A stretch of 64,000 nucleotides of DNA from Nostoc linckia FACHB-104 (GTDB lineage: Bacteria > Cyanobacteriota > Cyanobacteriia > Cyanobacteriales > Nostocaceae), in the NCBI RefSeq assembly GCF_014696615.1, contig NZ_JACJQJ010000049.1, positions 1-64,000 of the forward strand, in the 5' to 3' direction. This document shows, piece by piece, positions 57,673-64,000 of the stretch (positions within the stretch are counted from its first letter, which is position 1; each line of letters starts with the position of its first letter). The notes under the pieces were generated by a model. The model saw only the letters and a list, made by a program, of their open reading frames with translations. It was not told the DNA's origin and made no database searches. The position numbers were made by a program, and so were the translations under genes.

Positions 57673-58269
57673 ATGAGCAAACGTCTTATTGGACTAACTG
57701 GAGGCATTGCTACCGGTAAAAGTACTGTCGCTAATTACTTAGCTAGTGCTTACAATTTGCCGATTTTAGATGCAGATATTTATGCTAGAGATGCTGTGTC
57801 TGTAGGTTCACCGATTTTGAGTGCGATCGCCCAACGTTATGGCTCAGAGATTTTACTATCAGATGGTAACTTGAACCGTCAAAAGCTAGGCGAAATTATT
57901 TTTCATCGTCCAGAGGAACGCCATTGGGTAGAGAGTTTGATTCATCCGTATGTAGGCGATCGCTTCCTCCAAGAAATTGCGGAATCCTCTGCACCAACAA
58001 TAGTATTAGTCATACCTCTGCTGTTTGAAGCGAACATGACTAATTTAGTAACAGAAATTTGGGTAGTGTATTGTTCTCATTTGCAGCAAATGCAAAGATT
58101 AATACAAAGAAACCACTTAAATGAAGAACAGGCGCAGGCTAGAATACTTAGCCAGATTCCCATTCAAGAAAAAATTGCTCTAGCAGATTATGTGCTAGAT
58201 AACTCATTCTCTGTAGAATTATTACTTAAGCACGTAGATGAGGCACTGAAAAAAACTAGCTTTAAATAA
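57673..58269 (+). CDS. coaE: Dephospho-CoA kinase
   Basis: CoaE phosphorylates the 3'-hydroxyl of dephospho-CoA to finish coenzyme A. The 198-residue protein has the P-loop GLTGGIATGKST (about 7-18), the DADIYARDAV substrate stretch, HRPEERHWVESLIHP and VIPLLFEANMTNLV, all typical, plus the R-rich lid region (QRLIQRNHLNEEQAQARI). It starts 100 bp after the cobA-hemD stop, with heptamer-like AAATGAC repeats between. The ATG at 57673 directly starts the conserved sequence, so no earlier start is needed. Confidence 0.95.
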   Translation: MSKRLIGLTGGIATGKSTVANYLASAYNLPILDADIYARDAVSVGSPILSAIAQRYGSEILLSDGNLNRQKLGEIIFHRPEERHWVESLIHPYVGDRFLQEIAESSAPTIVLVIPLLFEANMTNLVTEIWVVYCSHLQQMQRLIQRNHLNEEQAQARILSQIPIQEKIALADYVLDNSFSVELLLKHVDEALKKTSFK

Positions 58270-58954
58270 AAGATTTTTGTTGTTTAAAATACATCTGATT
58301 ACTAGTCCAAAAACATCAGATACTGGTAGATTAATTAATATCCCAATATTGTGCATAAAAAATTTAAATATCAATCAAATCCACATAATATATTCGTAAT
58401 TTTACAGTAGACGGCAAGATTACTATTACTGTAGACTCTTTATTAAGAGCGCATTCTATATTAAGGGTACATGATTAGCTAGTTACAGATTTACTACTTC
58501 TGGTTTCCATGATTTATGGAACATAAGTACCATAAACACTGTATAGTGTGACAAGTGAAAAGATGTCCCCTAATCTCCTTTTGAAAAATATTTCCAAATA
58601 AGAGCAATCTTGGAATTATTTTTAACTTGTTCTTAAAAACTGCTAATTATTTCTTAATTTAGATTTCTATAGGGTGCAGATAAAACTTGGGTTAGATATT
58701 CCTTTGCTTAATTAGAGTCTGAGGTTTATCCAAAAAAATCAACAAGACTAACTAAACTATACGGGGTTCCTTCTACCACTTATAGAATATTGTTTTGTTT
58801 GTAATTCAATAAATTCTGATTTGAATTACAGTCTTTCAAGGTTATTGCCTAATTAGAATTTACACATAATTTTCTCTCTGCTTATTGTTCTAAAGCAATT
58901 AGAATTGCCTTGTTAAAACCCTTGTGATTAACGTAACCGTTTGGAGAACTCACT
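58270..58954. other. Intergenic region
   Basis: A 685-bp AT-rich gap with no gene seen on either strand. A GGAG ribosome-binding-like sequence precedes the ATG at 58955 by 8 nt. Promoter elements and any small RNA are not recognisable by eye. Confidence 0.4.
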
Positions 58955-59281
58955 ATGTCTCTTATTAAAACAGGTATTAATTTAAGCTTCAGTTTAGTCA
59001 GTGGGTTCTTGCCAATGCTTTTTATATTAAATGAATCAAAACAAAAGCATAAAATACACGATTATAGCCAATTAGTCAGTGGTAGAGACTACGTGTTTGA
59101 TGCATTACACGGAGGCTTAGGAGGTTATATGACTGGAACAGGAAAAGGTATTAAAACCAGTGATTATATTCTTGTTCAATCTGGCTGTAAACCATATCAA
59201 TATCAAGTGGAAGAAATTGATTATTACTCAAATCCGTCTGATATGTGGATAGCTTTAGTGAAGCAAGTAAAATTTGACTAA
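58955..59281 (+). CDS. Small hypothetical protein
   Basis: The 108-residue protein is not recognised. It starts at an ATG with a good ribosome-binding-like GGAG upstream, which supports translation. The first 27 residues are moderately hydrophobic (INLSFSLVSGFLPMLFIL) and may be a signal or membrane helix. The rest is polar with DALHGGLGGYMTGTGKGIKT, Gly-rich, and a C-terminal beta-rich IKTSDYILVQSGCKPYQYQV. One Cys is present. It is convergent with the 466-residue unknown gene and shares a strong hairpin terminator with it. Confidence 0.7.
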   Translation: MSLIKTGINLSFSLVSGFLPMLFILNESKQKHKIHDYSQLVSGRDYVFDALHGGLGGYMTGTGKGIKTSDYILVQSGCKPYQYQVEEIDYYSNPSDMWIALVKQVKFD

Positions 59282-59340
59282 GTAGCCATCATTTACTGGT
59301 GTAAATTTGAGCGAATGAGCATTTTTTCATAAAAGTAATA

Positions 59341-59371
59341 GATACCCGAATTATGTGATAATTCGGGTATC
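59341..59371. terminator. Bidirectional hairpin terminator
   Basis: GATACCCGAATTAT pairs perfectly with ATAATTCGGGTATC (14 bp) around a 3-nt GTG loop, between the convergent genes ending at 59281 and 59392. T-rich sequence follows on both strands (TTGTTGATT on plus, TATTACTTTTATG on minus). Confidence 0.75.
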
Positions 59372-59391
59372 TTGTTGATTATCAATAATTA

Positions 59392-60792
59392 TTAGAGATT
59401 CACAAGAAAGTGGGCAATTAAGGTATTCCTTTCATAGGACAGCAAATAAAGATGTAAAAGATTGGGGTTATCTTTATCCAGATGCATAATTGAACCATCA
59501 ACCCCTAATTGATGATGATTAATCCATCTATTTTGAGAATCTAGTAGATAACTAAAGAAGAGACTTTCATCTGGATGATTCTTTTGTAAATCTTCGTAGC
59601 TTTGGAAAAATGGAGGTAAGCTGATACCCAATGGCATAGATAAGCCTTTGGTATAATCCGATATTGCTAGCTTTGGCAAATCTTTAAGATTTACCCCACC
59701 AATAAATAATCTATTCTTTTCACCTGTCTTGGTATCGCTAAACAGTAACTCGATTTCTTGTAAAGTTGACTGGCTATTAATCGGCTTAATATTCCGCAAG
59801 GTGGCTTTTTCAAATTTACCGATTCTCCAGTACTGCGTATTCCAAGGTTGTTGGGGATTATAAAATCCTGGAGTACGGAAAGTAGCAAATTTAATTTCTT
59901 GCTGATTACTATAAAAATCTCTCCAAGTGGTGAGGTTTTTCGTGAGAGTGGTGCGTACTTTTCTGCTCTGCTCTCCCGATGATATTATCTTTTCATCTAG
60001 TGGGAAATTAGTTAAGACGACCTTTTCATCAATTACAGTTCTCAGCAGATTATTCTTAATAATTGCACCGTTTGGTTCTTGCCAATGTTCTAATCTCCAC
60101 CAATAATCCCAATAAGAAATTTTATTAATATTTTCAAAAATATTTTTATAATGCCCTATGGGAAAATCGAACCAACCTTGATAGTAAAGGGTTTTATTGG
60201 CATCCTCTTTAGTGACAAGCGCAATCTCCCAAAAACCAGCATTTAAGCAATTGTTGGTTAATGCTACTTCCGTGAGATTTTGCAACTCAAAACCATCTCC
60301 ACCGATGATTTCAATATTTTCTGAGTTAGCAGGAAAAGTTACCTGTTGTCGATTCCATTCACGCTCAATAAAAGTAATTAATGCTAAATCATTATCTTTT
60401 TTTGCCCATTCTGGTGTTTTCGGTACTAATAGTTTTAGGTCAATATTTTTGATGACTATCTTCGCTGTTGTTTTGTTTGTTGGTTCTAGTACAAAATCGA
60501 AGTGAGTATCATCTTTCTTGATAACAGTTAACTTGCGGTTAGAATATCTTTGATAGTTTTTGCTTAATAATGCTGGATTTGCAGGATACTCAGCATTAGA
60601 AAATTCTTGAATTTTGACTGCCATTTTATTGGCAACTTTATATCTATTGTAAAACCAGAAACCACCCAAACTTGTGAAAGCCAAAAACAAGATTAAGCTA
60701 GTAAATACAATCCTTTTTTTGGTGACTCTTAAACTTAATCTGCTCAGTAGGGGAATACTGGCGTTGCTTTGCGTCTTGGAAGCGTTATCCAC
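59392..60792 (-). CDS. Membrane-anchored hypothetical protein
   Basis: The 466-residue protein starts at GTG 60792, supported by GAGAGG about 9 nt upstream. After a basic, Ser/Thr-rich N-terminus a single transmembrane helix lies at about 29-49 (IVFTSLILFLAFTSLGGFWF), so most of the chain is likely extracytoplasmic. It is rich in aromatic and Asn residues, with conserved-looking patches WDYWWRLEHWQEPNGAI, TPGFYNPQQPWNTQYWRIG and ESLFFSYLLDSQNRWINHHQ. No known enzyme motif is found. It may be part of a cyanobacterium-specific family. Confidence 0.75.
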   Translation of the reverse strand: MDNASKTQSNASIPLLSRLSLRVTKKRIVFTSLILFLAFTSLGGFWFYNRYKVANKMAVKIQEFSNAEYPANPALLSKNYQRYSNRKLTVIKKDDTHFDFVLEPTNKTTAKIVIKNIDLKLLVPKTPEWAKKDNDLALITFIEREWNRQQVTFPANSENIEIIGGDGFELQNLTEVALTNNCLNAGFWEIALVTKEDANKTLYYQGWFDFPIGHYKNIFENINKISYWDYWWRLEHWQEPNGAIIKNNLLRTVIDEKVVLTNFPLDEKIISSGEQSRKVRTTLTKNLTTWRDFYSNQQEIKFATFRTPGFYNPQQPWNTQYWRIGKFEKATLRNIKPINSQSTLQEIELLFSDTKTGEKNRLFIGGVNLKDLPKLAISDYTKGLSMPLGISLPPFFQSYEDLQKNHPDESLFFSYLLDSQNRWINHHQLGVDGSIMHLDKDNPNLLHLYLLSYERNTLIAHFLVNL

Positions 60793-61140
60793 GATGAAAT
60801 ACCTCTCAAGCTAAATCCTGTTTAATAGCAGAGTAAAAGCGTTTTGATTGGCAAATTCTCCTCTGCTAGCTGATACCAATCAAAACTCAACAGGATTTAC
60901 GCAAAGCATGACAAATGTCAATAAATTTTCATGAACACAATGTCATGAAAATCATGCTCACTGTTCTTAATGGTAAGAACAGCTAAAAATGAGATGTGTT
61001 TACCCTATGCTTAAAAGCATAGCTTACAGCTTGCTAATTGGTGCAAGCAAAAATGCTTGTAATTGGTAATTGGTAATTAGTAATTCGCAATTAAAAAAGT
61101 ACATTTTAAACTGAATTATTAATTACAAATTATGAATTTT
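60793..61140. other. Intergenic region
   Basis: Non-coding. It holds the promoter region of the minus-strand 466-residue gene. TTCATGA/TCATGAA inverted arms occur near 60930-60950, and AATTGGTAATTGG STRR-like units near 61065. No gene is evident. Confidence 0.4.
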
Positions 61141-62535
61141 TTAAGCTTCACCGCCAACTACTACATCCCGAATTCGCAGACTTGGGCCACCACAACCTAC
61201 AGGTAAGCCATTTTGTCCACCTTTACCACAACCACCAGATTCATCCCAGTAAAAGTCATCACCAATGGCTTCAATATCAGCTAAAGTTTGGAAAACATTA
61301 CCTGAAAGTGTGACATCACGAACAGGTTCAGCAATTTTGCCGTTTCTAATCATCCATGCTTCGCCGGCGCTAAAGGTAAACATTTCGCCATTGGTCATTC
61401 CACCTAGCCAATTACGGGCATATACTCCTTCTTTAATGTGGCTAAATAAGTCTACAACTGGTGTTGTACCCCGCTCAATCCAGGTGTTTGTCATTCGCAC
61501 AATTGGCATAAAGTGATAATTGAGACAACGTGCATTGCCTGTAGGTGATTCCTCTAATTTACCTGCGGTTTCACGAGAATGTAATCTTCCTACCAAAACC
61601 CCATCTTTAATGAGTTGGGTGGTTGTAGCTGGTGTACCTTCATCATCGTAAAAATAACTACCGCGATGTCCTGGAGGTGCAGCACCATCAAAAATTTGTA
61701 GTTCTTCTGGGCCAAATCGCCGTCCGATTGTCATGACTTCCAATAAATCGGGGTTTTCGTAAGCCATGTCTGCTTCCGAAAGATGCCCAAAAGCTTCATG
61801 AACAAACAAACCAGTTAGTATGGGGTCAATGACTACAGTATAAGTATTGCCTTTAACTGATGGTAGAGATAACGCTGCGATCGCTCTTTCGGCTGCATTC
61901 TTAACTTGTGCGTCTAAAGTGGTTAAGTCTTCATAGCCTTTGCGAGAACCAGTAGTTTCTCTTCCTGTTTGTACCGTTTCGCCGTTTCTCGCAGTGGCGG
62001 CGAAGCGCATTTCCATATCCACCCAAGATTGCTCGATAAATGTACCTTCTGAGCTAGCCAGGATGATTTTTTGGGAACTATCACCGTAGCGTACCGAAGT
62101 CGTACTAATTCGGGAGTCAACACTTTTGAGTAATTCAGAATAGCGATCGCACAATTCCTTTTTCTGAATCAGAGAAATTTTTCGCGGGTCTGTCCCTGTT
62201 AAGGGTAGACTGCATATTGCTTGTATTGGTTCAATGGGGGCTAGTATGGTTTCTTCATCTCCCACCATCCGTGCAGCTGCGATCGCTTCTTCAATCCGTG
62301 CTGTAATGGTCGAAAGCTGATTAAAGCAGCTTAGACCCCACCCACCTTTATAACAAGCGCGAATATGTCCACCAATGGAGATACCCTCACTCAGTGTTTC
62401 TACTTTATCACCACGCAATAAGATGTCTGTACCTTCTGCTTCTTCCAGGCGGATCATCAAATAATCCACATAAGATGAGTAGCGGGCGATTAGGTCAGAA
62501 AGCAAATTTTGTGCATCAGCAAGTTTAGTCGGCAT
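61141..62535 (-). CDS. tldD: TldD family metalloprotease
   Basis: The 464-residue protein fits TldD, half of the TldD/TldE peptidase that degrades unfolded peptides in the cytoplasm. The zinc site lies in VHEAFGHLSEADMA (HEAFGH = HExxxH, around residue 245). GRRFGPEELQIFDGAAPPGH and YDDEGTPATTTQLIKDGVLVG are typical TldD blocks, as are MPIVRMTNTWIERG and VYARNWLGGMTNGEMF. The partner TldE/PmbA is not in the window. All expected blocks are intact. The ATG at 62535 gives a normal start. Confidence 0.93.
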   Translation of the reverse strand: MPTKLADAQNLLSDLIARYSSYVDYLMIRLEEAEGTDILLRGDKVETLSEGISIGGHIRACYKGGWGLSCFNQLSTITARIEEAIAAARMVGDEETILAPIEPIQAICSLPLTGTDPRKISLIQKKELCDRYSELLKSVDSRISTTSVRYGDSSQKIILASSEGTFIEQSWVDMEMRFAATARNGETVQTGRETTGSRKGYEDLTTLDAQVKNAAERAIAALSLPSVKGNTYTVVIDPILTGLFVHEAFGHLSEADMAYENPDLLEVMTIGRRFGPEELQIFDGAAPPGHRGSYFYDDEGTPATTTQLIKDGVLVGRLHSRETAGKLEESPTGNARCLNYHFMPIVRMTNTWIERGTTPVVDLFSHIKEGVYARNWLGGMTNGEMFTFSAGEAWMIRNGKIAEPVRDVTLSGNVFQTLADIEAIGDDFYWDESGGCGKGGQNGLPVGCGGPSLRIRDVVVGGEA

Positions 62536-62695
62536 TTCCAGGTAGTAAGCATGACGAACTGCATTTATTTTCTAATTATTCGCGCAATTTCTGCTAGTGA
62601 GTTCCAAAATGCTTCTACCTTAAATGTGATTTGTGTCATCATTGATTGTTTACAACTTAGTTTCAGTTTAGAAAACAGCTAGCTGTCTTAACTCG

Positions 62696-63124
62696 CTAGT
62701 CACAAACATACTTCTGGGCGACTTTCCAGTAGCGAGAGAAGCGCTTCAGGTCAATATAGCCATCGTAATCAAAAAATGGTTCTACCTCTAGCACTTCCAT
62801 CCCTAAAGACGATTTTACCAACTTGCAGATATCAGCAAAGCGGGGACTGGGACTAGCGGTTGTCACAATTAAATTGGCATTATGCTCTTGGGCGAAGGCT
62901 ATAATTTCTTGAGCCACATGACCACGACGAATTTCCACAGGTAACTCTAGCAAGCATTCGTAGATAAAGGTAAGGCGTTTGAGGCTCAGTTGCCATTCTT
63001 CGATTAAAGCGTCGTCCCAAACCCAAATAGCAGGCACATCAGGATATTTTTGGAGTGCAGGATTGTAGGGGCTGAGGCTGTCTCCATGCACCCAAACAAT
63101 TGGTTTGTTTTGGTTATTTGGCAT
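62696..63124 (-). CDS. Photolyase N-terminal-domain-like protein
   Basis: The 142-residue protein resembles only the alpha/beta N-terminal domain of the DNA photolyase/cryptochrome family: IVWVHGDSLSPYNPALQKYP, VPAIWVWDDALI, SLKRLTFIYECLLELPVEIR and NLIVTTASPSPRFADI. The FAD-binding C-terminal domain is missing, and no neighbouring gene supplies it. It is thus either a stand-alone domain protein or a truncated gene. Its ATG and length look intact, with a normal stop. Photolyase N-domains bind antenna chromophores, but that function here is not shown. Confidence 0.65.
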   Translation of the reverse strand: MPNNQNKPIVWVHGDSLSPYNPALQKYPDVPAIWVWDDALIEEWQLSLKRLTFIYECLLELPVEIRRGHVAQEIIAFAQEHNANLIVTTASPSPRFADICKLVKSSLGMEVLEVEPFFDYDGYIDLKRFSRYWKVAQKYVCD

Positions 63125-63224
63125 TTGGTGTTTGTAAAGATATTAGACGGTTGTGAAATCACCAGCTTTTGAGAAGCCAAGGCTGGTTACTGCACAACAG
63201 TGTAAAAGTTGGGAAGAGATTTTT

Positions 63225-63253
63225 GTTGACTGTTGACTGTTGACTGTTGACTG
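63225..63253. repeat. GTTGACT heptamer run
   Basis: Four GTTGACT units abut the stop codon of the sulfur-carrier gene. STRR type. Confidence 0.75.
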
Positions 63254-63514
63254 CTAACCGCCGCTAACAGGGGGAATTAATACCACTTCATCACCATTTT
63301 GGAGGGGTGTATCTGGTTCCACGAATATGAGATTAATCCCATAGCGGGTGATATCTCGAAATTGCTTGAGTTCTGGACGTTCGCTAATTAAGCGATCGCA
63401 TACTGCTTTCACCGGCGTACCGTTGGGCAATTCTAATACTAGTTCTGATGCCCCATATGCTTCTTGATAGGCGGCGAATAACTTGACGGTTATACTGATT
63501 GAAGAATTTGACAT
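63254..63514 (-). CDS. moaD: MoaD/ThiS family sulfur-carrier protein
   Basis: The 86-residue protein has the ubiquitin-like fold of MoaD, ending VVLIPPVSGG; the C-terminal Gly-Gly is the thiocarboxylate site. VKLFAAYQEAYGASELVLEL is the typical start of MoaD. In molybdenum cofactor synthesis MoaD-thiocarboxylate donates sulfur in molybdopterin synthase with MoaE. MoaE is not in the window, and ThiS-like roles cannot be excluded from sequence. A GTTGACT heptamer run ends 1-2 bp before its stop. Confidence 0.88.
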   Translation of the reverse strand: MSNSSISITVKLFAAYQEAYGASELVLELPNGTPVKAVCDRLISERPELKQFRDITRYGINLIFVEPDTPLQNGDEVVLIPPVSGG

Positions 63515-64000
63515 AAATAAAACTTATTTTTCCCTGCTATCACATTCAGGGATTATTTACCCAAAGCAAATTTTACCTATCAGGACAATTGTGTTGGGGT
63601 TTACTGTAATTTAAAAACAAAAAATTGCATAAAAATATAATACTACAGACTTACGTAAAAATTTCAAATAATGAATAACTAACCGCCGATAAACGCCGAT
63701 AAGCCGGAGATAGCTCAGATGAGTATCTAAATATAACTGTAGCATTCGGGAGAATTAGATACCGCATTACCTAAGTGTGTTGATACAATTTATCTAATAT
63801 CTGAAAAAATCTGATATTAGAGTTATAAATTGGGTTTTGATTGTGGCACAAAGCAGGATGCGTTAAGCATTTCGCCTAACGCATCGCTGATAATATAAAG
63901 ATGGGAGATAGTTTATTTTTTGCTATTGCCTACCCTAATATCCCTCTTCTGTCACTTTCCGAGTATTCTGAATAAAAGGATGAAAAGAAAAAACTCTGGA
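63515..64000. other. Right-edge intergenic region
   Basis: No gene seen. It holds a second copy of the GATGCGTTA hairpin (63857-63885, 9-bp stem), an ACCGCCGATAAACGCCGATA unit near 63682, and the sequence at 63936-63968 that matches bases 81-113 in inverted orientation. Confidence 0.55.
63857..63885. repeat. GATGCGTTA hairpin, second copy
   Basis: Perfect 9-bp arms GATGCGTTA and TAACGCATC with an 11-nt loop. The same arms with a 9-nt loop occur at 54460-54486, so it is a dispersed hairpin family. Confidence 0.7.

Noticed and set aside
1-64000. tRNA, rRNA, tmRNA or CRISPR array
   Set aside because: No tRNA T-loop GTTCGA-type cloverleaf, rRNA or regularly spaced repeat-spacer pattern was noticed on either strand by eye; a tRNAscan or Rfam search would settle it.

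Overview
The window comes from a filamentous, probably heterocyst-forming cyanobacterium of the Nostoc/Calothrix type. The support is: very frequent HIP1 octamers (GCGATCGC), AT-rich intergenic DNA full of heptameric short tandem repeats (STRR type), tocopherol genes, an HstK-type Ser/Thr-His hybrid kinase, SLH-domain surface proteins, and cyanobacterial versions of many housekeeping genes. No rRNA, tRNA, CRISPR array, phage or complete insertion sequence was seen.

Layout. 0.4-5 kb: a two-helix membrane protein, D-Ala-D-Ala ligase, an acyltransferase and a LysR regulator. 5.5-10.2 kb: a two-gene RND efflux pump (adaptor plus inner-membrane permease). 10.4-18 kb: a rubrerythrin-rubredoxin fusion, a membrane patatin-like lipase, an MltA-like murein transglycosylase and an SLH-anchored GHL10-type glycosidase. 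18-25 kb: a decayed histidine-kinase fragment beside an intact 1.8-kiloresidue Ser/Thr kinase-AAA-GAF-histidine kinase. 25-31 kb: S-formylglutathione hydrolase, a 42-bp minisatellite, a CHAT-protein fragment cut by a MITE-like element, a pentapeptide protein, YraN, QueA and a TPR protein.

31-48 kb is the most unusual part. Six co-directional minus-strand genes encode secreted proteins with DUF11-type repeats and one very large outer-membrane beta-barrel. Two of them overlap by 4 nt, and the big secreted proteins share N- and C-terminal modules. I read this as one cell-surface assembly of unknown function, with the barrel as likely anchor or exporter.

49-64 kb returns to housekeeping: KtrAB potassium uptake, gamma-tocopherol methyltransferase and homogentisate phytyltransferase (vitamin E), two TPR proteins, a CobA-HemD fusion, CoaE, two unrecognised proteins sharing a terminator, TldD, a photolyase N-domain-like protein and a MoaD-like sulfur carrier.

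Several open frames start inside heptameric repeats, so true starts lie downstream (RND permease, S-formylglutathione hydrolase, the hybrid kinase). Family assignments rest on motif recognition only; no database search was possible.
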